A stretch of DNA of 30,218 bases from an uncultured Collinsella sp. (GCA_902489945.1 CABUBZ010000024.1:1-30218); one strand, 5' to 3'; positions 1 through 7,405 are shown, counted from the stretch's first letter. Translations and numbers: made by a program. The notes: generated by a model from the letters alone, not told the origin.

Positions 1-155
1 CCGCGCGGCAAGGAGATATATTGCCAGACCGGAGGGGCGCGCGGGGGCGGGAATCTGGGCGTACACATTTCCTACACATTTTGGGATTCAGCTTACGTTT
101 GCCAGCCGTTCCCTACCATTCACCGAGTGCGTCTTTATGGAGAGCGGTCTCATGG

Positions 156-1556
156 CTAGAGCGGATAGGCTCCCCTAGCTAAAGCGCAACCGGCATCGAG
201 CAACTCATCGCGCTCCTCCACCGAAAAGCCCTCGGCGTACACGCGCACAACTGGCTCGGTCCCACTCGGACGAACCAGCAACCACGTGTCATCCTCAAAT
301 GCCAAACGCAAACCATCCATATGGCTCACGCTCTGTGGGGCCTTGCCGCATATCGACTTGGGATTAATACCCGGAAGCAGCGTCCGTAGAGACTCGGCGT
401 CCTCGGCTTCGAGGCGCAAATCGCGTCGACCGTAGCTCGTCTTGCCAAAACTAGCCTCGAGCTGATCGACCAGAACGCCCAAAGGCGCGCCCGTTTTTGC
501 CATAAGCTCACACAGGATCAGGCAGGCAAGGATTCCATCGCGCTCGGGCATATGAGCGGCGATGCCAATACCACCGGCCTCCTCACCGCCCATGAGGACA
601 CCGCCCTTTTTCATTTCTGCCGCTATATATTTGAAACCCACCGACTTGACGGTCACGCGGCAGCCAAGCGCCTCGGCAATGCGACGCACGAGCGTCGAGC
701 ACGAAAGATTGACGACGACGCGCCCCTCCAAATTACGAAATTGAACCAAGTCGCCCAAAACGAGCGCCATGATCTGATGCGGATGTATATATCTGCCGCG
801 CTCGTCAACCGCGCCGATACGGTCGGCGTCGCCGTCGGTCACCAGGCCAGCGCAAGCTCCGTCCTCGATAACCGTATGCTCGCAAGCGTCCACCCACGGC
901 TCAACGGGGTCGGGGCAGATATCTTCTTGGTCAGGCGCCTGCCCGGCGTGAATCTCGTGCACCTCAACGCCAAGCTCGCGCAGCAAGTCGGCTAGATAGC
1001 CCTGGGCTGCGCCGCCCATGGGGTCAACAACCACGCGCAGGTGCGCGGCGCGGATGGCTTCGGCATCGACAAACGATGCCACCGCTTGCATATAGTCAGG
1101 AATGATATCCGCGGTGCGATATTGCCCCTCGATCCCCATTGGCTCGGGAGCCATGGTCTCTTCGAGCTCTTCGATGACATCCTGGTTGGCGGTCGAGCCG
1201 TCACCCATGCGAATCTTGAGACACAGATAACCCTGCGGATGATGGGACCCCGTCACCATGAGCGCGCCGCACGCCTCACCGTCATAAGCCGCCGCCCACG
1301 TAAGGGCAGGGGTCGGGACAGACCGAGACGCGAGCACGGCGTCCAATCCGTGAGCCGCAAGAACGCCCGCCGCAAGCTCAGCGAACTCGCGCGCTTGGAG
1401 CCGCGTGTCGAATCCTATATATACCGTTTTGCCGGGATTGGTCTTTTGCCACAACTCGCCGACAGCATCGGCAATGCGAGCAACGTTGTCGGCGGTAAAG
1501 TCGTCGTCGACGCGAGCGCGCCAACCGTCAGTTCCAAAATGAATTATCGCGCACAC
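156..1556 (-). CDS. phosphoglucomutase/phosphomannomutase family protein
   Basis: An alpha-D-phosphohexomutase of about 466 residues that should interconvert hexose 1- and 6-phosphates in the cytoplasm, feeding glycogen or cell-surface sugar synthesis. All four family signatures are visible: the N-terminal FGTDGWRA, the phosphoserine loop VTGSHHP (Ser about 104, where most relatives read TASHNP), the metal loop DGDADR, the sugar loop GGEEAGG, and the C-terminal phosphate loop RPSGTEP. The frame stays open upstream to an ATG at 1640, but I prefer the GTG at 1556. It has GAGGTG seven bases upstream, and the protein then begins just before the conserved IHFGTDGW, as family members do. A terminator separates it from the upstream methyltransferase gene, so it is probably transcribed on its own. 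Whether glucose or mannose phosphate is preferred cannot be read from the sequence. Confidence 0.9.
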   Translation of the reverse strand: MCAIIHFGTDGWRARVDDDFTADNVARIADAVGELWQKTNPGKTVYIGFDTRLQAREFAELAAGVLAAHGLDAVLASRSVPTPALTWAAAYDGEACGALMVTGSHHPQGYLCLKIRMGDGSTANQDVIEELEETMAPEPMGIEGQYRTADIIPDYMQAVASFVDAEAIRAAHLRVVVDPMGGAAQGYLADLLRELGVEVHEIHAGQAPDQEDICPDPVEPWVDACEHTVIEDGACAGLVTDGDADRIGAVDERGRYIHPHQIMALVLGDLVQFRNLEGRVVVNLSCSTLVRRIAEALGCRVTVKSVGFKYIAAEMKKGGVLMGGEEAGGIGIAAHMPERDGILACLILCELMAKTGAPLGVLVDQLEASFGKTSYGRRDLRLEAEDAESLRTLLPGINPKSICGKAPQSVSHMDGLRLAFEDDTWLLVRPSGTEPVVRVYAEGFSVEERDELLDAGCALARGAYPL

Positions 1557-1680
1557 GCGCAGACACCTCACAGTGTTTGGATCATGGTACGCATGAGGTA
1601 TACCCGCAACGCTCGCCCAGCAACCTGCCGACGCCGGCATTCACCATTTGGGCAAATGCCGCCGATGACGCACAGGTGAT

Positions 1681-1708
1681 AAAAAACCGCCCCGTATGGA
1701 GCGGTTTT
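1681..1708 (-). terminator. intrinsic terminator after the homocysteine methyltransferase gene
   Basis: On the minus strand an 11-bp stem (AAAACCGCTCC with GGGGCGGTTTT, one G-U pair) closes a 4-base ATAC loop and runs into a T tract. It begins 6 bases after the stop codon at 1714, where it would end the regulator-methyltransferase transcript before the mutase gene. Confidence 0.85.
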
Positions 1709-1713
1709 GACCT

Positions 1714-2607
1714 TTATATATCGAGTGCCTCGGCCATCGCCGCCGTAGTGATCGCCGTGGTTCCGCAGCAACTGCCAACCATTGCGGCGCCAGCTTGCCT
1801 CCATTCGATGCATGCGCGCGCGAAGGCTTCAGGGCTCTCATGCCATACGGGACCATCCTGAGTCTGGACCGGATCGCCCACGTTGGGACGCACCGTGACG
1901 GGCGTAGTCGCCGATGCAACCATCCTGGGCACTGCGGCGCTCGCGGCCGCAAGCGAACAGCAGTTAACACCAACCGAGTTTGCGCCGCATTTTTCGGCGT
2001 ACAAAACGGCCGCCTCAATGTTGAGGCCATCGCCTAACAGGTCGCCTTTATCGTCAACGACAAAACTCACCAGAACAGGCATGCCGTCGGCGGCATCTTG
2101 GGCGCCGGCAAGTATGGGCTGCAAATTACGGATAGACGTCACCGTCTCGATCAGCAGACCGTCAACACCGGCATTGAGCAAGGCGTGCGCCTGCTCGCGC
2201 GCAATACCTCGGATTTCGCGATACTCGGCAGAATCCTCGGCAAACCACTCAATACCGATCGGGCCCATCGAGCCCAGCAGAAGTTGAGGGTGCGCCTGGC
2301 GGGCATCGTCGACGGCCCCGCGATTGACCTCCGCCACGGACGGCGTGATCTGGTCGTGTTTGAGGGCATAGCTTGATGCCTGAAAGGTATTGGTGATGAG
2401 CACTTGTGCGCCGGCAGCGACATACAGGCGATGGATACGAGAAACGGTCTGCGGCTCTGCCAGATTCCAAAACGCCGGTGGAATGTCGGCGGCATCGTAC
2501 TCGCTCAGCAGCACGCTGCCCATGGGGCCCTGCGCCAACAAGGTCTCACTCCACAAACGGCGCGTAAGTTCCTCGGCACCAAAGCGGTTGTAGTAACTCG
2601 TATCCAT
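1714..2607 (-). CDS. mmuM: homocysteine S-methyltransferase family protein
   Basis: A 297-residue pterin-free homocysteine S-methyltransferase-type barrel, similar to MmuM and to the N-terminal module of MetH. Such enzymes move a methyl group, often from S-methylmethionine, to homocysteine to make methionine. The zinc-binding cysteines are present: VNCC (Cys216/217) near the middle and GSCCGTT (Cys280/281) at the end. TNTFQAS near residue 72 is also typical. The N-terminal loop reads AQGPMGSVL where most relatives have an Asp before G-x-M-G, a departure at the substrate end of the barrel. It starts 10 bases after the metal-regulator stop codon, so the two are co-transcribed and probably translationally coupled. 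The methyl donor is not determined, and the gene symbol is by family resemblance only. Confidence 0.82.
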   Translation of the reverse strand: MDTSYYNRFGAEELTRRLWSETLLAQGPMGSVLLSEYDAADIPPAFWNLAEPQTVSRIHRLYVAAGAQVLITNTFQASSYALKHDQITPSVAEVNRGAVDDARQAHPQLLLGSMGPIGIEWFAEDSAEYREIRGIAREQAHALLNAGVDGLLIETVTSIRNLQPILAGAQDAADGMPVLVSFVVDDKGDLLGDGLNIEAAVLYAEKCGANSVGVNCCSLAAASAAVPRMVASATTPVTVRPNVGDPVQTQDGPVWHESPEAFARACIEWRQAGAAMVGSCCGTTAITTAAMAEALDI

Positions 2608-2617
2608 ATATATCCCG

Positions 2618-3040
2618 CTATTCCTCGACGCTAATTCCCTGCTTTTCGAGATAGGCGAGCCAGCGGTTCATCGTGTCCTCGGAAAGCGCGTGCTCCATCA
2701 TGCACGCCTCGGAATCGGCGCGCTCAAAATCGACGCCGAGCTCTTGGACCAAAAACGTGCGGATGAGGCGATGGCGGTACCAGATAGCCGTACCGACCTC
2801 GCGACCGCGCTCGGTCAGGATAACCTTGCCATAGTGCGATTGCTCGACAAGCTTGGACGCCTTCAGCGCCGAGACCGCCTTATTCACCGATGCCTTGGAG
2901 ACACCGAGACGCTGCGCGATATCGACCGATCGCACGCCGTTGGTCTCCCCCTCTTCGCTTTCGATGCGAACCATGCACTCCAAGTAGTCTTCGTTCGCCA
3001 CCGTCAGGTGCAGCTCGCGCGAGCTATTTGTCGTATCCAT
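2618..3040 (-). CDS. DtxR/MntR-family metal-dependent transcriptional regulator
   Basis: A 140-residue metal-responsive repressor with a winged-helix domain (recognition region about 38-60, VDIAQRLGVSKASVNKAV) followed by the dimerisation and metal-binding helices. It lacks the SH3-like C-terminal domain of DtxR/IdeR, so it has the short MntR architecture. Predicted metal ligands are Asp18, Glu21, His90, Cys113, Glu116 and His117. The Asp is Mn-type, as in Bacillus MntR, while EACMMEH carries the Cys typical of DtxR. I chose ATG 3040 because AAGGGA lies about 9 bases upstream; an in-frame ATG at 3061 has no ribosome site. It is divergent from pepT, with a perfect palindrome in between that is a good candidate for its operator. 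The actual metal (Mn or Fe) is uncertain. Confidence 0.88.
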   Translation of the reverse strand: MDTTNSSRELHLTVANEDYLECMVRIESEEGETNGVRSVDIAQRLGVSKASVNKAVSALKASKLVEQSHYGKVILTERGREVGTAIWYRHRLIRTFLVQELGVDFERADSEACMMEHALSEDTMNRWLAYLEKQGISVEE

Positions 3041-3093
3041 GACCTTCCGTCCCTTCTGCATTCAATGGGTGATTCTACCCCATCCAAGCGTCG

Positions 3094-3113
3094 CGGTATG
3101 CCGTGGCATACCG
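3094..3113. promoter_or_regulatory. perfect inverted repeat, candidate metal-regulator operator
   Basis: CGGTATGCC and GGCATACCG form perfect 9-bp arms around a 2-base centre, in the 120-bp gap between the regulator gene and pepT. It lies just upstream of a possible minus-strand -10 (TAGAAT, at the spacing where a -35 would fall) and of a possible plus-strand extended -10 (TGCTAGAGT). It is therefore placed to control both genes. That the DtxR/MntR protein binds it is an inference. Confidence 0.6.
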
Positions 3114-3160
3114 TGCTAGAGTTCTTGTTGCACACGACGACCAAGATTGGAGCGGTCTTT

Positions 3161-4408
3161 ATGGAAAACACCACCACGAACCCCGACGTCCTTGAGCGCT
3201 TTTTGCGCTATGTCCAGATCAATACGCAGTCGGAGGATGCAAACTGCGACCAGGTGCCCTCGAGTACCGTTCAGTTTGACCTTGCCAACGTGTTGGCTGA
3301 AGAGCTGCGCGAGCTTGGTGCGGAAGATGCCCACGTGACCGAGCATGCCTATGTCTGCGCGCATATCCCCGCAAGTGCGGGCGCTGAGGACAAGCCCGCC
3401 CTGGGCCTGATCGCCCATCTCGACACCACCGAAGTTGCACCGGGCGCCGGCGTGAAGCCGCACATCGTACACTACGAGGGCGGCGACCTGGTCTGCGGCA
3501 CGGTTGACGGTAAGCCCGTTGCCATGAGCACCGCCAAGCTTCCCGCCCTGAATAACCTCGCGGGTGAGGACCTGGTCTGCAGCGATGGCACCACGCTGCT
3601 GGGCGCGGATGACAAGGCAGGCGTCGCCGAGATCATGTCGCTTGTCGCGCGTATCGCTCAGGACCCTTCTCTGCCCCATCCCGCACTCGGCATTTGCTTC
3701 TGCCCTGACGAGGAGATCGGTCACGGAGCCGAGCTGTTGGATATCGATACCTTTGGCTGCAAGTACGCCTACACGGTCGACGGCGGCCCCATCGGCGAGC
3801 TGGAGTGGGAGTGCTTTAACGCCGCCGAGGCGACCGTCCGCTTTGAGGGCCAGTCCATCCACCCGGGCGACGCCAAGGGCCGTATGGTCAACGCAGGCAA
3901 TCTGTTCTGCGACTTCAACGCGTTGCTCCCCTACGTGCAGCGCCCGGAGTATACGGAAGGCTACGAGGGCTTTTATCACCTTGAGGGCGTATCTGCAACC
4001 GTCGATCACGCCACGGCGCGCTACATCGTCCGCGACCATGACGCCGCCAAGTTCCAGCAGAAACTCGACCTTATTGATGCCGCCGCCTCGATGCTCAACC
4101 AGCGTCTGGGTGAGGAGCGCGTAACGGTCGAGATTAAGCAGCAGTATCGAAATATGGCCGAAATCGTTCGTGACTATCCCGAGCTTATTGATGTTGCCAA
4201 GGAAGCCTACCTTGCCTGCGGCGTTGAGCCCCAAGTGCTGCCGATTCGCGGCGGCACCGACGGCGCGCAGCTGTCGTTCCGCGGTCTGCCCTGCCCCAAC
4301 CTTTCCACCGGCGGCTATTGCTACCACGGCGTCAACGAGTTCGTCCCGGTCAGTTCGCTCGTCAAGATGACCGACGTGCTCCAGGAGCTCGTCGCCCGCT
4401 TTGCATAA
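3161..4408 (+). CDS. pepT: peptidase T (tripeptide aminopeptidase)
   Basis: A 415-residue M20-family zinc aminopeptidase that removes the N-terminal residue from tripeptides in the cytoplasm. The length matches E. coli PepT (about 408). The two-metal site is complete: HLDTTEVAPG (His and Asp), LLGADDKAGVAE (bridging Asp), CPDEEIGHG (catalytic and ligand Glu pair), YTVDGG (Asp) and, near the end, GGYCYHGVNEF (His). IRGGTDGAQLSF is also characteristic of the family. The frame is open far upstream, but ATG 3161 is preceded by GGAG 8 bases before it and starts the protein where the family starts. It is divergent from the metal regulator and is followed by a strong terminator. Because the enzyme is metal-dependent, control by that regulator would be plausible but is not shown. 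Confidence 0.95.
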   Translation: MENTTTNPDVLERFLRYVQINTQSEDANCDQVPSSTVQFDLANVLAEELRELGAEDAHVTEHAYVCAHIPASAGAEDKPALGLIAHLDTTEVAPGAGVKPHIVHYEGGDLVCGTVDGKPVAMSTAKLPALNNLAGEDLVCSDGTTLLGADDKAGVAEIMSLVARIAQDPSLPHPALGICFCPDEEIGHGAELLDIDTFGCKYAYTVDGGPIGELEWECFNAAEATVRFEGQSIHPGDAKGRMVNAGNLFCDFNALLPYVQRPEYTEGYEGFYHLEGVSATVDHATARYIVRDHDAAKFQQKLDLIDAAASMLNQRLGEERVTVEIKQQYRNMAEIVRDYPELIDVAKEAYLACGVEPQVLPIRGGTDGAQLSFRGLPCPNLSTGGYCYHGVNEFVPVSSLVKMTDVLQELVARFA

Positions 4409-4434
4409 GCCTGACTGCATAAGCCCAAAAGACG

Positions 4435-4473
4435 AATCGCCCCGTCCTCAACCGATAACGGGGCGATTTTTTT
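4435..4473 (+). terminator. intrinsic terminator of pepT
   Basis: A perfect 11-bp stem (AATCGCCCCGT with ACGGGGCGATT) with a 12-base loop is followed by a run of T, starting 27 bases after the pepT stop. A textbook Rho-independent terminator. Confidence 0.93.
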
Positions 4474-4515
4474 GCTGCAACGAGAACAGGTTGACGCACG
4501 CCAGCCTCTTAACGC

Positions 4516-4617
4516 AAGGAGTGTCCCAAACTGCCGGCACATAAGGAACGTCCCCAAGTGCCAAGTGCATCAAGAGTGTCCCCTTTGACCAGTCGTTTAA
4601 GAACGTCCCCAATGACT
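4516..4617. repeat. cluster of REP-like hairpins with (A/T)CGTCCCC or GTGTCCCC loops
   Basis: Four related units lie head to tail. 4519-4527 is a partial unit reading GAGTGTCCC. 4536-4562 has arms GGCAC/GTGCC around AAGGAACGTCCCC. 4570-4588 has arms TCAA/TTGA around GAGTGTCCCC. 4591-4617 has arms AGTCGTT/AATGACT around TAAGAACGTCCCC. Short stems with a GTCCCC loop are the usual form of REP sequences moved by RAYT (Y1-type) transposases, which is family knowledge. No such transposase gene is in the window. The last unit recurs almost exactly at 20130-20156. Confidence 0.7.
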
Positions 4618-4639
4618 AACGTCGCAGGTTGAGGACGGG

Positions 4640-4785
4640 CAGCGAGCGGGTCGCATTTGAGACAAGGTGACGTGAAACGAAAGGGCGCTGACCTTCTGGT
4701 CGCGCCCTTGAAGTTGAACGTCAGATTGTCCAAATGCGGCCCGCGCAGCGTCAAGCCGTTACGCGGTTTGGTAAAACCGCGTAAC
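4640..4785 (-). ncRNA. structured repeat element, copy A (3' UTR of the LCP gene)
   Basis: Core 4640-4752. The flanking motifs are CAGCG (4640-4644) and GCAGCGTC (4745-4752). The outer helix pairs 4646-4664 with 4727-4744, with one bulge and a G-U. The conserved helix is TGACGT 4668-4673 with ACGTCA 4718-4723. The inner hairpin pairs 4681-4688 with 4702-4709 and GACC with GGTC around TTCT. A perfect 12-bp hairpin (4758-4785, loop GGTA) follows, and its last base is the last base of the LCP stop codon. Strand is assigned minus because every copy follows a minus-strand stop codon; the plus strand remains possible. Copies B and C share the motifs but not the stem sequences. Confidence 0.65.
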
Positions 4786-6020
4786 TAGTAGTTGGCTTCG
4801 TAGCCGTTGCCGTCGCCGGTGGGCTCTTCGTAGTAGTCCGAATCGCTCGAATCGCTTGAGCCATCGGAATCGTCAGAGCTGATCGATGAGGTTGCGGTAC
4901 CGTTTGCGTAGTCGTCAGACGTGTTGTTGTTCAGGTCGCCGATCGTAGAGCTGGAACCGTCGGAAAGACCCATGGTGTTGGGACCCTTGGGATCCTTGCC
5001 GGCATCGACGCGCTCCATCATTTCCTTGAGCTCGTCCTCGTAGACAAAGACGTAGCTCACACCGTCGATCATGGTGCTGTCGTCGGCGTACGAGGGCAGG
5101 TTGGCCGAGTAGATACCGTCGACATCCATACCGCGCATGGCATTGACCGTAGCCACGATATCCTGAACGCTCATATCGGTCACGAGCATATCGGACAGCG
5201 AATTAACCAGGCCAAAGATCTTCGTGGCATCGAAGTTATTGAGAATCTGGTTGGCAAGGGCGCCAAGCACCTGACGCTGGTGGCGCATGCGCGTGTAATC
5301 GCCGTCGGCATAGGTGTAGCGGCAGCGGGCATAGGTAAGGGCGGTGGCGCCGTCCATATGCTGCTGGCCAGCGGTAATCTTAATATCCAGGTGCTCAGGG
5401 TCGTCAACATCATCGGTTGCGTTAATGTCGATACCGCCAACCGAATCAATCAGTGCCTGCATACCGTCGAAGCTGACCTCGGCATAGTGGGAAATCTGAA
5501 CACCGCACAGCTCGTTGACCGCCTCGACCATGGCCTCGGCGCCGCCAACGGTATGGCAGGCGTTGATCTTCATGGTCTCGCCCTTGTACTCGACCTTGGT
5601 GTCGCGCGGAACGGAAATGAGCGTCGCCTGCTTCTGCGTGGGGTCGATGCGTGCCAAGATAATCGAGTCGGCACGATACGTATCCTCGCCCGGACGGCCG
5701 TCGGTGCCAAGAAGCAGCACGTAGAACGGATCCTTTGCCTCATCGGTGTCAACCAGAACCCGACGCAGATTGTCGGTAATGACATTAGAATCGCCGAGCT
5801 TGCCCATAATGGTGGCAAACCACAGGCCGGCAGCGGTAGTGGCACTCAGCAGCACGCCAAGCACGACAATGAGCGCGACGTGACGAATCGTGTGGCTACG
5901 ACGACGTTGACGAGCGCGCTCGGAATATCGAGCCACGTTATCGCGACTATAGATCTTGGCCTGCGCACCAGTTGAGGGTCTTCGGGCGGTGGTATCCGCG
6001 AGGGGCTTTTTATTAAACAT
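4785..6020 (-). CDS. LytR-CpsA-Psr (LCP) family cell-wall polymer ligase
   Basis: A 411-residue membrane-anchored protein that in this family transfers polymers such as teichoic acid or polysaccharide from a lipid carrier to peptidoglycan outside the cell. A basic cytoplasmic N-terminus is followed by one membrane helix (about residues 46-68) and then the LCP domain. That domain has LLLGTDGR, YRADSIILARIDP, ISVPRDT and the arginine-rich ALTYARCR...RMRHQRQVL, which bind the polyprenyl pyrophosphate. The last 65 or so residues are a low-complexity Ser/Asp/Asn/Gly tail, probably disordered in the wall. ATG 6020 lies 12 bases after the murA stop codon with only a weak AGG upstream, so the gene is translated from the murA transcript. 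This links precursor synthesis to polymer attachment. The polymer is unknown. Confidence 0.92.
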   Translation of the reverse strand: MFNKKPLADTTARRPSTGAQAKIYSRDNVARYSERARQRRRSHTIRHVALIVVLGVLLSATTAAGLWFATIMGKLGDSNVITDNLRRVLVDTDEAKDPFYVLLLGTDGRPGEDTYRADSIILARIDPTQKQATLISVPRDTKVEYKGETMKINACHTVGGAEAMVEAVNELCGVQISHYAEVSFDGMQALIDSVGGIDINATDDVDDPEHLDIKITAGQQHMDGATALTYARCRYTYADGDYTRMRHQRQVLGALANQILNNFDATKIFGLVNSLSDMLVTDMSVQDIVATVNAMRGMDVDGIYSANLPSYADDSTMIDGVSYVFVYEDELKEMMERVDAGKDPKGPNTMGLSDGSSSTIGDLNNNTSDDYANGTATSSISSDDSDGSSDSSDSDYYEEPTGDGNGYEANY

Positions 6021-6032
6021 AGGCAACCTGTA

Positions 6033-7316
6033 TTAGTAGATGACGGGATCGGGGACGGTAGCATGCTCGACATGCGCGCCGAGCGCCTGCAGCTTTTCGA
6101 CAAACTGCTCGTAGCCGCGCTTGATATGATGGATGGCCGAAACCTCGGTCGTCCCGTCGGCGATCAAGCCCGCTACGACGAGGGCCGCTCCGCCACGCAG
6201 ATCGGGCGAGGTAACCTGTGCACCCGAGAAGCCCTTGACGCCATGAATCATGGCATGATGGCTCTCGATACGAATGTCGGCACCCATGCGCACCAGCTCA
6301 GAGGCAAACATAAAGCGATTCTCGAAGATGTTCTCGGTAATGACGGAGCTGCCGTCGGCGAGGGCGGAAAGCACCATAATCTGCGCCTGCATGTCGGTCG
6401 GAAAACCGGGGAACGGAAGCGTCTGGATATCGACCGGCTTGATGCGCTCGGCGCGATTCACGTGGACGCCATCATCGGTACGCTCACAATCGATGCCCAT
6501 GAGCTCCATCTTCTTGAGCACCATACCCAGATGGATGGGGCAAAAACCCGTGACGTCGACACCGCGATCGTCGGCCATCAACGCGCCGGCGACGATAAAG
6601 GTACCGGCCTCGATGCGGTCGCCCACCACGCGATGGGTAACGGGATGTAGCTCTTCCACGCCCTCGATAGTCACGACAGGCGTGCCGGCACCGACGATCT
6701 TGGCGCCCATCTCGTTGAGCATGTTGGCGAGATCGACGATCTCGGGCTCGCGAGCGGCATTATCGATAACCGTGGTGCCCTGAGCGCGCACGGAGGCCAT
6801 GATGAGGTTCTCGGTGGCACCGACGCTGGCGAACTCGAGCGTGACGGTCGTGCCGCGCAGACCCTGGGGCGCGCTGGCGTTGATGTAGCCGTGGGCGGTA
6901 TCGAACTCGACGCCCAAGGCCTCAAGACCCAAGATATGCATATCGATCTTGCGGGCGCCCAGGTTGCAGCCGCCGGGCATGGCGATCTTGGCGCGATGGA
7001 AACGGCCCAGCAGGGGCCCCATCACAGCCGTGGAAGCGCGCATCTTGGCAACGAGCTCGTAGGGAGCCTCCCAGGAATCGACCTGAGAGGTATCGATCTC
7101 GAGCGTGTGCTCGTCGAGAACATCGATCGTAGCGCCCATGCCCTTGAGTACCTTGCCCATCACGTGGACATCGGAAATATCGGGCACGTTCTGCAGCGTC
7201 GTCTTGCCCGGCGCCAGAAGCGTTGCCGCCATAAGTTTGAGTGCGGAGTTCTTGGCGCCCGAGACAGGCACGGAACCTCCGATGGCGTGGCCACCCTCAA
7301 CGCGGATAATATCCAA
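6033..7316 (-). CDS. murA: UDP-N-acetylglucosamine 1-carboxyvinyltransferase
   Basis: A 427-residue cytoplasmic enzyme that catalyses the first committed step of peptidoglycan synthesis, adding enolpyruvate from PEP to UDP-GlcNAc. It has the two-lobed inside-out barrel length of the family. Visible signatures are SGAKNSALKLMAA near residue 20 (Lys/Asn of the substrate site) and MPGGCNLGARKID, whose Cys is the catalytic residue that fosfomycin attacks. A Cys rather than Asp means sensitivity is possible in principle. The start codon is TTG at 7316 with GAAAGGG 7 bases upstream; no better start exists. The gene follows atpC, as murAA follows the atp operon in Bacillus, but a strong terminator lies immediately upstream, leaving almost no room for a promoter. 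Confidence 0.96.
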   Translation of the reverse strand: MDIIRVEGGHAIGGSVPVSGAKNSALKLMAATLLAPGKTTLQNVPDISDVHVMGKVLKGMGATIDVLDEHTLEIDTSQVDSWEAPYELVAKMRASTAVMGPLLGRFHRAKIAMPGGCNLGARKIDMHILGLEALGVEFDTAHGYINASAPQGLRGTTVTLEFASVGATENLIMASVRAQGTTVIDNAAREPEIVDLANMLNEMGAKIVGAGTPVVTIEGVEELHPVTHRVVGDRIEAGTFIVAGALMADDRGVDVTGFCPIHLGMVLKKMELMGIDCERTDDGVHVNRAERIKPVDIQTLPFPGFPTDMQAQIMVLSALADGSSVITENIFENRFMFASELVRMGADIRIESHHAMIHGVKGFSGAQVTSPDLRGGAALVVAGLIADGTTEVSAIHHIKRGYEQFVEKLQALGAHVEHATVPDPVIY

Positions 7317-7329
7317 GGTCTACCCTTTC

Positions 7330-7369
7330 AAAAAAGCATGCCCGGGGTGGCTGGGCCATCCCGGGCATG
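7330..7369 (-). terminator. intrinsic terminator of the atp operon
   Basis: On the minus strand a 14-bp stem (7356-7369 with 7337-7350, one G-U) with a 5-base loop is followed by CTTTTTTG at 7330-7336. It ends the atp transcript. The murA start codon is only 13 bases past the T tract. Confidence 0.92.
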
Positions 7370-7405
7370 ATGTGTTCGCAAATGGTCGAACGCTAAATCG
7401 TTTGA

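Larger units (their letters stand above)
4409..4784. other. gene-free stretch between convergent pepT and LCP genes
   Basis: This stretch of about 375 bp holds, in order, the pepT terminator, a cluster of REP-like hairpins with TCCCC loops (4516-4617), the shared words GTCGCAGGTTGAG (4621-4633), and the first copy of the structured three-copy element (4640-4785). I see no coding signal on either strand. Confidence 0.8.

Noticed and set aside
1..155. Possible gene fragment at the left edge
   Set aside because: No frame or motif on either strand could be supported, so I leave it unannotated.
3116..4420. A 434-codon minus-strand open frame opposite pepT
   Set aside because: pepT has every catalytic motif; the antisense frame has none and starts within the pepT 3' end.
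4516..4617. The REP-like cluster as a CRISPR array
   Set aside because: Units differ in arms and spacing, there are no constant-length spacers and no cas genes.
4640..4785. Reading the structured element as a riboswitch
   Set aside because: It lies after genes, not before them, and its outer helices are variable, so ligand control of a downstream gene is unlikely.
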